This document shows, piece after piece, positions 1-6,774 of a stretch of 28,879 nucleotides of DNA. This DNA is from Hellea sp964576765 (lineage in GTDB: Bacteria > Pseudomonadota > Alphaproteobacteria > Caulobacterales > Maricaulaceae), in NCBI GenBank assembly GCA_964576765.1, contig CAZNWH010000018.1, positions 1-28,879 on the forward strand, read 5' to 3'. Positions within the stretch are counted from its first letter, which is position 1; every line of letters starts with the position of its first letter. The translations under genes and the position numbers were made by a program. The notes under the pieces are model-generated. The model did not search any database. It saw only the letters and a program-made list of their open reading frames with translations, and was not told the origin of the DNA.

Positions 1-4
1 TATT

Positions 5-18
5 GTGTTGTCCAACAC
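5..18. promoter_or_regulatory. 14-bp palindrome upstream of the outer-membrane protein gene
   Basis: GTGTTG-TC-CAACAC, a perfect 6+2+6 inverted repeat, lies 39 bp before the first gene. It could be an operator or the remains of a hairpin belonging to an upstream gene outside the window. It is short enough to be chance. The ribosome binding site of the next gene is the AAAGGG at about 43-48. Confidence 0.25.
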
Positions 19-57
19 GAAAATAACTGCCCATCTAAAACATAAAGGGTACTATAA

Positions 58-561
58 ATGAAAGTTGTTAAAATTATTGCGTTAGGCATTACTGCTTTGG
101 GTGTCTCAGTTGTTGCACAAGCACAAGACTCCAATGCTTATGTGAATTTAGGCGTTAAAACCTATGAGTTTGATACTTATAATGTGATGGGCCGCTTGGG
201 TTATAATGTGTCGAAGAATTTTGGCATTGAAGCGGAAGGGTCAATAGGTATAATTGATGATGAACTCATTAGTGGTGTTGACTTAGAAACTCAATGGGAT
301 TTGGGCGCTTATGTTGTTGGCCGCGTTCCTGTTTCTAAAAAACTCGACCTTTTCGCAAGAGCAGGATATACCACGGTTAATATCCACGTCGAAGGGACAG
401 GCGTGCAAACAGCCGATTTTAATGCGGATGGTTTTGCAGTTGGCGGGGGGCTTCAGTATAATATCAGCGACCTCAATGGAATCCGCATAGGTTATACCTA
501 TAATGAAGCCGATGGTCTGGATGCTGATGTCATTGATCTATCTTTTGTTCGCAAATTCTAA
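58..561 (+). CDS. Outer-membrane beta-barrel protein (opacity/OmpA-barrel-like)
   Basis: A 167-residue protein with a clear Sec signal peptide: basic start MKVVK, hydrophobic core, and probable cleavage after AQA at residue 22. The mature part alternates polar and hydrophobic residues in short stretches separated by Gly/Asn/Asp turns, as in small 8-stranded barrels of the OMP_b-brl type. It ends in phenylalanine (VRKF), the usual C-terminal signature recognised by the BAM machinery. There is no OmpA-like peptidoglycan-binding domain, so it is a barrel only. The ATG follows AAAGGG with suitable spacing. A terminator follows at 588-620, so the gene is the last or only member of its transcript. 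The specific function (structural barrel, adhesin or small pore) cannot be read from the sequence. Confidence 0.85.
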   Translation: MKVVKIIALGITALGVSVVAQAQDSNAYVNLGVKTYEFDTYNVMGRLGYNVSKNFGIEAEGSIGIIDDELISGVDLETQWDLGAYVVGRVPVSKKLDLFARAGYTTVNIHVEGTGVQTADFNADGFAVGGGLQYNISDLNGIRIGYTYNEADGLDADVIDLSFVRKF

Positions 562-587
562 TCCATAATTCAGATTAAAATTTTCAC

Positions 588-620
588 CTCGGTCATTTAT
601 TGACCGGGATGTTTTTGTTT
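588..620 (+). terminator. Rho-independent terminator after the outer-membrane protein gene
   Basis: An 8-bp stem (588-595 with 601-608, core CGGTCA/TGACCG, one G-T pair) closes a 5-base TTTAT loop and is followed by ATGTTTTTGTTT. It begins 26 bases after the stop codon. Confidence 0.8.
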
Positions 621-659
621 ATCCCTCTTGCCTTTGCTTTGGGTTTTATCTAATGAGCC

Positions 660-759
660 CTCGGAAGGCTGGCTTGGACGTCACCCTTGTTAACCCGGTC
701 AGGTCGGGAACGAAGCAGCCGCATGCGAGTTTTTGTCGGGTCAGGTTCAGTCTTCCACT
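660..759 (+). ncRNA. ffs: Small signal recognition particle RNA (4.5S RNA)
   Basis: The conserved apical domain of bacterial SRP RNA is at 697-720: GGTCAGG, then a GGAA tetraloop at 707-710, then GAAGCAGCC. This is the part bound by the Ffh M domain and the FtsY/Ffh complex. The distal stem also forms: 663-672 (GGAAGGCTGG) pairs with 747-756 (TCAGTCTTCC) with two G-U pairs, fixing the length near 100 nt, typical of the alphaproteobacterial small form. The tetraloop closing pair is G-C (G-GGAA-C) rather than the common C-GGAA-G, a compensatory swap that keeps the stem. The gene sits just upstream of dnaX, a common alphaproteobacterial order. The RNA's presence is secure; its ends are good to about 5 nt. 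Confidence 0.92.
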
Positions 760-814
760 TTCTACTCGGCACTCTATCCACGATTGATTTGTCAAAGGCC
801 TTCCGAATCTGGCG

Positions 815-2632
815 GTGAACGCCTATAAGCATTGGATGAGCGAAAGCCCCAATCAAAATTATCAGGTTTTAGCGCGAAAATATCGCCCGACAACCTTTGA
901 GGATATGATCGGCCAGGAGGCCATGGTCACGACCTTACAAAATGCCTTTAAAGCCGGACGGGTGGCGCATGCCTTTATGCTGACAGGGGTCAGAGGTATT
1001 GGTAAAACAACTACCGCCCGACTTTTGGCCAGAGCGCTGAATTATGAAAGTGATAGCATTGACGGGCCAAGCGTTCAGTTAGAAACTCCGGGAAAACATT
1101 GCGAGTTGATTATGGGGTCATCCCATATGGACGTTCTCGAAATGGATGCTGCCTCACGAACGGGCGTAGAAAATATGCGAGAGCTTTTGGATGGGGTGCG
1201 CTATGCCCCCGCGACGGCTCGCTATAAAGTTTATATTATTGACGAAGTGCATATGTTGTCGGCGGGAGCTTTTAACGCCCTTTTAAAAACCCTTGAAGAG
1301 CCGCCCGACCATGCGAAATTTATTTTCGCGACAACCGAAATTCGTAAAGTTCCGATTACAGTGCTATCGCGTTGCCAGCGTTTTGATTTGCGGCGTGTGG
1401 ACGCTGGCGCGCTCAAAGACCATCTCTCCAATATTTGCCGGAAAGAAGATTCAAAAGTTTCCGATGCTGGCTTATCCCTCATCGCCCGCGCGGCGGAAGG
1501 CTCGGTTCGAGATAGTCTATCCTTACTTGACCAAGCGATTGTTCAATCGGGTTTAGATGGAGAGGAGGTCAGTTCAGACCAGGTCCGCACAATGCTCGGC
1601 CTTGCGGACCGTGTGCGCATTCTGGATCTGTTTGCGCTTGCCGCGACAGGGGATGGCAAAGGGGCTTTAACCGAGATGCGCGCGCAATATAATGATGGGG
1701 CAGCCCCCGAAATTGTCATGCGTGATATGCTTGATATCTGCCATGAAATTAGCCGGGCGAAAACATTAGGTGCAGATGTCGATTTCGATGCGGCTCCGGA
1801 TCAAATTAAGCGATTACAGGATTTAGCGCAGACTCTCTCACTAGGGCAGCTCACACGTATTTGGCAAATCTTGCTCAAAGCCCATACAGAGGTTCGCATG
1901 GCACCTGCGCCTTTGGCCGCAGCCGAAATGGCTTTACTTAAGTTATCTGTTGCAGGGCAAATGCCTCCGCCGGAACTCGCTGCCCAAATAATTGAGCAGA
2001 TGAAAAATGCTAACATGGTTCTGCCAGCTCCATCGGCTCCCATTTCGCCGCAGAATTCGGATAAACCTGTATCTGCTTTAACTCCAACGCCATCTGGTGG
2101 AGAGAGGTTGTCGTCTGTTGGGAAAGGCGGGGGAGCCAGCAGCCAAGGGTCAGCTGTTCACGCAAGCGCCCCTATATCTGCGCCCCAGGCGGTGGTCGCC
2201 TCAGGGCCCACATTGATTTTGAACTCCTTAGAGGAACTCGTAGCCGCTATTCCAGATCGCCAAATTCAGCTTAAGTCTGATATTAAGCGCTATGTGCGTC
2301 CTATCCGGTTTAAACAAGGCGCGATAAGTTTTGAGCCTGCCGAGGGGGCGCCGGTGTCTTTAACCGGAAAAATTGTTTCCGCGATCAAAGATATTACAGG
2401 GGAACTTTGGATTGTCTCGCCTGAAACAAGTGGCGGCGGCAAGACACTTAATGAGCGTGTAAAAGATAACAAAGCCGCCCAAGAGGCTAAAGATAAGTCT
2501 CATCCGGCCTTTTCACATCCTTTATTAGCGAAAGCCAAACTCATTGAAATCAGAAACATTGACATCTCTTCAGAGAGCCCCACATCTGATGTAAGTAACG
2601 TTATTTCCGGTAAGTTCGGAGAAGATGATTGA
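815..2632 (+). CDS. dnaX: DNA polymerase III subunit gamma/tau
   Basis: The AAA+ clamp-loader ATPase of the replicative polymerase. It begins with the family signature YQVLARKYRP at 16-25. Walker A is GVRGIGKT (58-65), Walker B/DEVH is YIIDEVH (about 140-146), sensor 1 is FATTE (171-175), the SRC arginine-finger motif is at 185-187, and sensor 2 is GSVRDSLSLLDQA. Domain III follows to about residue 380, then a Pro/Ser/Gly-rich linker (about 390-460) and a tau-like C-terminal domain. The zinc-binding four-cysteine module of most DnaX proteins is reduced to a single Cys in GKHCELIM (about 93-100), a variant I associate with alphaproteobacteria. The start is uncertain: GTG at 815 or ATG at 836 (MSESPNQNYQ), neither with a good ribosome binding site; the ATG fits the family better. 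No slippery frameshift site was evident. Confidence 0.97.
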   Translation: MNAYKHWMSESPNQNYQVLARKYRPTTFEDMIGQEAMVTTLQNAFKAGRVAHAFMLTGVRGIGKTTTARLLARALNYESDSIDGPSVQLETPGKHCELIMGSSHMDVLEMDAASRTGVENMRELLDGVRYAPATARYKVYIIDEVHMLSAGAFNALLKTLEEPPDHAKFIFATTEIRKVPITVLSRCQRFDLRRVDAGALKDHLSNICRKEDSKVSDAGLSLIARAAEGSVRDSLSLLDQAIVQSGLDGEEVSSDQVRTMLGLADRVRILDLFALAATGDGKGALTEMRAQYNDGAAPEIVMRDMLDICHEISRAKTLGADVDFDAAPDQIKRLQDLAQTLSLGQLTRIWQILLKAHTEVRMAPAPLAAAEMALLKLSVAGQMPPPELAAQIIEQMKNANMVLPAPSAPISPQNSDKPVSALTPTPSGGERLSSVGKGGGASSQGSAVHASAPISAPQAVVASGPTLILNSLEELVAAIPDRQIQLKSDIKRYVRPIRFKQGAISFEPAEGAPVSLTGKIVSAIKDITGELWIVSPETSGGGKTLNERVKDNKAAQEAKDKSHPAFSHPLLAKAKLIEIRNIDISSESPTSDVSNVISGKFGEDD

Positions 2633-2642
2633 AAGAGCTAGC

Positions 2643-2660
2643 ATGAAAGATTTCCAATGA
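2643..2660 (+). other. Five-codon minigene / duplicated start context before ybaB
   Basis: ATGAAAGATTT occurs at 2643 and again at 2657, 14 bp apart and in different frames. The first copy reads MKDFQ-stop, and its TGA overlaps the ybaB ATG as ATGA (2657-2660). The AAAGAG at 2633-2638 is spaced for the first ATG, not the second. Either the upstream copy is a recent duplication of the start, or ribosomes initiate at 2643 and re-initiate at ybaB. Confidence 0.35.
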
Positions 2661-2989
2661 AAGATTTGATGGGCCTGATGAAACAGGCAAAAGAGATGCA
2701 GAAGAAAATGCAAATTGCGCAGGGTTTGGTTGCTGATATCGTGGTTGAGGGTCGCTCAGGGAGTGGCTTGGTCGTTATAGAGCTCGTCGGCGGCGGTAAT
2801 ATGAAATCGTTGAAAATAAACCCTCAACTTTTCGGCTCGTCCGAGCAAGACGACCTGGAAATGGCTGAAGACTTAATTGTGGCCGCCTATCAAGACGCAA
2901 AGATCAAACTCGATGAAGCCACGGCGCAAACGATGAAAGATACGGTGGGAGACATTCCTCTGCCGCCAGGCATGAACTTGCCCGTTTAA
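2657..2989 (+). CDS. ybaB: YbaB/EbfC family nucleoid-associated protein
   Basis: A 110-residue protein of the YbaB/EbfC family, small dimeric DNA-binding proteins with an alpha-beta-beta-alpha fold that coat the nucleoid. The N-terminal helix carries the typical MGLMKQAKEMQKKMQ pattern (about 5-19). The strand region ends in the conserved LKINPQLF (about 53-60), and the C terminus has the family's GDIPLPPGM (about 99-107). Length is normal. It lies 24 bp after dnaX, the conserved arrangement, and is presumably co-transcribed with it. The usual next gene, recR, is displaced by about 2.1 kb because of the ggt gene. The start used overlaps the stop of the minigene at 2643. Confidence 0.95.
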   Translation: MKDLMGLMKQAKEMQKKMQIAQGLVADIVVEGRSGSGLVVIELVGGGNMKSLKINPQLFGSSEQDDLEMAEDLIVAAYQDAKIKLDEATAQTMKDTVGDIPLPPGMNLPV

Positions 2990-3020
2990 TTAAAGATAGT
3001 GCGGTAAAGCTTGCATGTCT

Positions 3021-3191
3021 TTATAGTGAATCATTCTTATGGCCGGCTAATGCTTGAAGTTTTTCGCGTGGTGTAGATATGTTGGATACCAAGTCAATTG
3101 CCTCTCTGACCTTACCATGTTTAGCTAGTCCTCAGGCTATATCTCTTTGAGCGGCCCCATCAGGGATGTAGCATCTCCGAAGGGCTTGTCA
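3021..3191 (-). pseudogene. Possible decayed fragment of a helical-repeat protein
   Basis: Within the 295-bp gap between ybaB and ggt, the minus strand reads a plausible protein tail: AQRDIA, an in-frame TGA (3134-3132), then GLAKHGKVREAIDLVSN, ISTPREKLQALA and a TAA at 3023-3021. The pattern resembles tetratricopeptide-like repeats with alternating small and hydrophobic positions. A second in-frame TGA lies at 3191-3189. One substitution (TGA from CGA or TGG) would join the first two pieces. No start codon or full domain is visible, so this is a remnant at best and chance cannot be excluded. Nothing else was recognised between 2990 and 3284 apart from AAGAGG at about 3274, the ribosome binding site of ggt. 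Confidence 0.3.
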
Positions 3192-3284
3192 GATAATGGT
3201 AAAGAGTATCAAGGTGTTATAATTCGCTCGATTTCACTTTGCCCCGCCTTTAGTTTCTGACAGATTACGGCTCAAGAGGTTTCT

Positions 3285-5027
3285 ATGTTTCGCAATTCCC
3301 TATTATTATTGGTCGCTGTATTATTTTCGGCTTTGCCATTGACGGGGTATACGAAAGATACGGCAGGTGCTCGAGCACTCACCGATTATGGGGCTGTCCA
3401 CCACCCAGTTTTATCAAAAAAAGGGATGGTATCTGCTCAAGACCGCCTTGCGGCAGAAGTCGGGAGAGATATTTTAGGCAGAGGCGGTAATGCTATTGAT
3501 GCGGCTGTCGCGACAGGCTTTGCTCTGGCTGTTACTCACCCTCAAGCAGGGAACCTTGGCGGCGGAGGGTTCATGCTGGTCAGCCTCGCGGATAGTGGGG
3601 AGGTTATCGCCGTAGATTTTCGTGAAATGGCCCCGGCAGGGGCTATGCGGGATATGTACCTTGGCCCTGATGGAAAGGTTGATAATAGGCGCGCGCAATA
3701 TTCCCATCTTTCAGCAGGAGTTCCGGGGACTGTTATGGGAATGCTTGACGCGCTTGAGGCATATGGAACAATGTCGCGCCGGCAAGTTATGGGGCCAGCC
3801 ATTCGCCTAGCCAGCAAAGGGTTTGTTATGAGCCCTGTTATGGCGGAAAGCCTTGAAAATCACCGTGAGCAATTATCCGCTGATACCAGTAGCATTGACT
3901 ATTTTCTAGACCGTAAAGCGGGCGCTCGTTTTGTTCAAAATGATCTCGCAACGACGTTGCGCCGTATTAGAGATAAGGGAGCAGATGGATTTTATCGGGG
4001 CAAGACGGCGGATCTTATCGTGGCAGAAATGGAAACAGGCGGCGGCGTAATAACTCATGATGATCTATCAAGGTATAAAACAGTGACCCGTCAACCTGTT
4101 AAAGGGCTTTATAAGGGGTTTGATATTTATGCGATGTCCCCGCCCTCATCAGGGGGCGTCCATATTGTACAAATGTTGAATATTCTTTCAGGATATGATC
4201 TACAAAGTGATGGTCATAATTCTGCAGCTTATTTGCATAAGTTAATTGAGTCCATGCGGCGCGCTTATGCAGATCGCTCAAAATATCTGGGGGATCCTGA
4301 TTTCGTTGAAGTTCCTGTCAGAGAGTTGATGGCTATGGATTATGCAGCGGATTTGCGAGATAGTATTGATCTCTCGGCGGCGTCTAAATCATCCGATATA
4401 TTGCCGGGTGCTAAACTCCCTTATGAGTCTATCAATACAACGCATTACTCGGTTATTGATAAATTTGGTAATGCCGTTTCGGTCACCTATACACTCAATT
4501 TTTCTTATGGGAGTGGTTATAGCGTTGATGGTGCTGGCTTTCTTTTAAATAATGAAATGGATGACTTTTCAGCCAAACCTGGTGCGCCTAATGGCTATGG
4601 GTTAATTGGTGGTGAGGCTAATAAAATTGAACCCCATAAAAGACCCCTCTCATCTATGACACCAATGATCGTCAAGAAAAATGGCGAAGTTGCTTTTGCA
4701 ACAGGTAGTCCAGGAGGATCTACTATCATTACGTCTGTTCTTCAGCTCGCCTTGAACGTTATGGAATGGGATATGAATATAAGCGAGGCCACGCACAGAG
4801 CCCGTATTCATCATCAATGGTTACCGGATATCGTCATTACAGAGCCCGGCATATCCATGGATACGCTTATTGCGTTAGAAGCTATGGGGCATAACCTTCC
4901 CAAAGATGACGCAGGAGGTTTTGCCCATACCGTATTGGGACGGGTTAACACGGTAGGGCAATCAGGAGGTTATTATCTCGGCGCAGCGGATCCTCGCGGG
5001 CCAAAGTCTGCCGCAATGGGTGAGTAA
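3285..5027 (+). CDS. ggt: Gamma-glutamyltransferase (periplasmic, autoprocessed)
   Basis: A 580-residue gamma-glutamyl transpeptidase/hydrolase acting on glutathione and other gamma-glutamyl compounds. An N-terminal signal peptide (about 1-23) sends it to the periplasm. The autocleavage site is the TTHYSV motif, making Thr385 the predicted new N terminus and nucleophile of the small subunit. Other active-site features are present: substrate Arg in DFREMAP (Arg113), NNEMDDFSAKPG (about 422-433), SSM (456-458) and the oxyanion-hole glycines in GSPGG (474-478). The lid-loop segment before HKRPLSSM is present, as in the E. coli enzyme. AAGAGG lies 5-10 bases before the ATG. The gene has about 295 bp before it and 89 bp after it and separates ybaB from recR, so it was probably inserted into that cluster. 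The family call is very secure; its in vivo substrate is not. Confidence 0.97.
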   Translation: MFRNSLLLLVAVLFSALPLTGYTKDTAGARALTDYGAVHHPVLSKKGMVSAQDRLAAEVGRDILGRGGNAIDAAVATGFALAVTHPQAGNLGGGGFMLVSLADSGEVIAVDFREMAPAGAMRDMYLGPDGKVDNRRAQYSHLSAGVPGTVMGMLDALEAYGTMSRRQVMGPAIRLASKGFVMSPVMAESLENHREQLSADTSSIDYFLDRKAGARFVQNDLATTLRRIRDKGADGFYRGKTADLIVAEMETGGGVITHDDLSRYKTVTRQPVKGLYKGFDIYAMSPPSSGGVHIVQMLNILSGYDLQSDGHNSAAYLHKLIESMRRAYADRSKYLGDPDFVEVPVRELMAMDYAADLRDSIDLSAASKSSDILPGAKLPYESINTTHYSVIDKFGNAVSVTYTLNFSYGSGYSVDGAGFLLNNEMDDFSAKPGAPNGYGLIGGEANKIEPHKRPLSSMTPMIVKKNGEVAFATGSPGGSTIITSVLQLALNVMEWDMNISEATHRARIHHQWLPDIVITEPGISMDTLIALEAMGHNLPKDDAGGFAHTVLGRVNTVGQSGGYYLGAADPRGPKSAAMGE

Positions 5028-5116
5028 CTCCTTACAGAGCATGATGCTTACGCGACTATTCTCTTAAATTTTTAAAATCGAGTGTTAGGGTAGGGACGAA
5101 TCAAGAGGGTAACTTC

Positions 5117-5719
5117 GTGGCATCAAATGTCAGTCCAGAAATAGAGCGGCTTATTAGCTTGTTGTCTAAACTACCGGGTCTTGGCCCGCGTTCCGCCCGC
5201 CGCGCAGCACTAGACCTCATTAAAAAACGAGAAGTCCTTATGTTGCCGTTAGCTGAAGCGATCAGTGACGCTTCGAATAAAATTTCTACCTGTTCGAGTT
5301 GTGGAAATGTTGACGCTATGAATCCTTGTCACATTTGCGCCGCTCCGGGACGAGACCAAACGCTCATTTGTGTGGTTCAAGATGTCGGCGATCTTTGGGC
5401 GATGGAACGAGCCGGAGCCTTTAAAGGACAATATCATGTATTGGGTGGAACATTATCAGCCCTTGATGGTATACGACCGGAAGACCTGAATATAGCGGGT
5501 CTGATTATCCGAGCTAAGAATGCAGATGTAAAAGAAGTCATTTTGGCCATGAATGCAACGGTTGATGGGCAAACAACGGCGCATTATATCACAGACCATT
5601 TGGAAAGTTCTAATGTTACTGTATCGCGGCTAGCTCACGGGGTTCCTGTCGGAGGAGAACTTGATTATCTAGATGATGGGACGATTACGGCGGCAATGAA
5701 AAGCCGAAGACCTTTCTAA
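5117..5719 (+). CDS. recR: Recombination mediator RecR
   Basis: A 200-residue RecR, part of the RecFOR pathway that loads RecA on gapped DNA. The helix-hairpin-helix motif is LPGLGPRSARRAA (19-31). The C4 zinc finger has Cys59, Cys62, Cys71 and Cys74. The Toprim domain begins at CVVQDVGDLWAMERAG, with the conserved HVLGGTLSALDGI (about 107-119), and ends with the ATVDGQTTAHY segment. Length is that of the family. The start is GTG at 5117, preceded by AAGAGGG (5104-5110) at ideal spacing. The leader of its own (5028-5116) suggests it can be transcribed apart from dnaX-ybaB. Confidence 0.97.
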   Translation: MASNVSPEIERLISLLSKLPGLGPRSARRAALDLIKKREVLMLPLAEAISDASNKISTCSSCGNVDAMNPCHICAAPGRDQTLICVVQDVGDLWAMERAGAFKGQYHVLGGTLSALDGIRPEDLNIAGLIIRAKNADVKEVILAMNATVDGQTTAHYITDHLESSNVTVSRLAHGVPVGGELDYLDDGTITAAMKSRRPF

Positions 5720-5799
5720 GTTGCAAGATGGGCGTAAATAATCACATTGTTTGTCACAGAAATGTGAGAGCACACAATGAATTGTGAACTGCCGAAATA

Positions 5800-5827
5800 T
5801 TGACCCAGCAATTATAAATACTATTTT
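5800..5827 (+). promoter_or_regulatory. Candidate sigma-70-type promoter for grxC
   Basis: TTGACC (5800-5805), a 16-bp spacer, then TATTTT (5822-5827). It is placed to start transcription around 5834, just ahead of the grxC ribosome binding site at 5849-5853. Confidence 0.45.
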
Positions 5828-5860
5828 GATGTAATCATATATTACATGAAGGATATAGTG

Positions 5861-6130
5861 TTGGCCCATAAAATTACAGTTTATAGCAAAAGCTATTGTC
5901 CTTATTGTAAGCGGGCTAAGATGTTGCTCACATCTAAAGGGGTGAGCTTTAATGAAATCGAAATAACCGATAACCCGCACTTAACTGCGCAAATGATAGA
6001 ACGCTCTGGCCGAGCCACAGTTCCACAAATCTTCATAGGGGATACCCATGTTGGGGGATCAGATGACCTTTTTGCGCTAGATGCTGCAGGTGGGTTAGAT
6101 CCGCTCTTAATAGGGGTGAAAGCCGCGTAA
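5861..6130 (+). CDS. grxC: Glutaredoxin 3 (GrxC type)
   Basis: A small dithiol glutaredoxin that reduces disulfides and glutathione mixed disulfides in the cytoplasm using glutathione. The redox motif is SYCPYCKRAK (active-site CPYC). The cis-proline segment ATVPQIFIG and the C-terminal HVGGSDDLFALD that binds glutathione are both present. I prefer TTG at 5861 as start: AAGGA (5849-5853) lies 7 bases upstream and the product then begins MAHKITVYSKSYC at 89 residues, close to the family's usual length. The in-frame ATG at 5846 would add five residues but overlaps that Shine-Dalgarno sequence and has none of its own. The gene stands alone with its own candidate promoter. Confidence 0.93.
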   Translation: MAHKITVYSKSYCPYCKRAKMLLTSKGVSFNEIEITDNPHLTAQMIERSGRATVPQIFIGDTHVGGSDDLFALDAAGGLDPLLIGVKAA

Positions 6131-6423
6131 CATCCAAAATTAATTTTACGATGATTGTAATGCTTGAGACCGGAAAGCTATGACTGTATTTCAGTGCGCA
6201 TTTCTGGCGTCAAATTATCATTATGGAGCATCGGGATACCATCGCTAATTTCTTTTGGTTATATCAAGAAAGAGCCTTTTGATAGAGGGCTTGGCTGCCT
6301 CCAAAAGCTGCATGCTTAAATGACATTATAAAAGCTATTGGATTACAAAAAAGAAAGTAGTCGCTGCGGATTTATGATGTTCATTGGAACTTTGGTTGAT
6401 GTAGTTTGGTTAAAACCTAAGAC
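6131..6423. other. Gene-free gap between grxC and the convergent small gene
   Basis: This is 293 bp without a convincing gene. The minus strand contains a 26-codon run, PKEISDGIPMLHNDN and onward, ending in TAG, plus another short run in a different frame. They could be scraps of a decayed gene, but I recognise no family. No clear terminator hairpin with a T-tract was found for grxC. Confidence 0.4.
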
Positions 6424-6774
6424 TTAAAACTCTTCCAAAACAGATGTTCCTTTTGAAACGTTTGATGGGACTTCAGGCGAGGTCCATTGCCATGTTTCAT
6501 GAAGGCGTATTTTTCCATTGTCTAAAATTTCAGGAATGGATTGGCAGATACCAGTCATGAGAGCACCAGATTTATTTCGATGATGATATCGCATGTCGAT
6601 ATGTCCTTCAGTATCGATTGTCGCAATTAATGACCCATATTCTATATCTCCGCCAGAATAGGTGCCCGTTAGAAGATCGTTTGTTTGAGAATATTGAAAA
6701 ATTGTTTCCGGTGTTGTTTCAGAACGACCTTGTGTGTTGATGGGCCGAAAGCGTTTGCCGTCATAATTTATCAT
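6424..6774 (-). CDS. Small conserved protein often labelled 'N-acetylglutamate synthase'
   Basis: A 116-residue soluble protein beginning MINYDGKRFRPI and containing TGTYSGGDIEYGSL, IDMRYHHRNKSGALMTGICQ and the conserved tail GKIRLHETWQW. This pattern is found in a widespread small family in Firmicutes and Proteobacteria whose database name, N-acetylglutamate synthase, has no support I can see: there is no GNAT acetyl-CoA motif, and the repeated short strands suggest a beta-rich fold instead. Its ATG overlaps the rmuC stop as ATGA (6774-6771), so the two genes are translationally coupled and it is the second gene of the rmuC transcript. The biochemical role is unknown. Confidence 0.8.
   Translation of the reverse strand: MINYDGKRFRPINTQGRSETTPETIFQYSQTNDLLTGTYSGGDIEYGSLIATIDTEGHIDMRYHHRNKSGALMTGICQSIPEILDNGKIRLHETWQWTSPEVPSNVSKGTSVLEEF

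Noticed and set aside
650..856. Minus-strand open frame over the SRP RNA and dnaX start
   Set aside because: It is antisense to a structured RNA gene, with no ribosome binding site and no recognisable protein.
1801..2043. Antisense and alternate-frame open frames inside dnaX, ggt, thrS and the sugar genes
   Set aside because: They are shadows of conserved coding sequence, with low-complexity or unfamiliar products and no initiation signals.
6131..6423. Small minus-strand gene after grxC
   Set aside because: The protein-like run is only 26 codons, without start or recognised family; kept as a note on the gap only.
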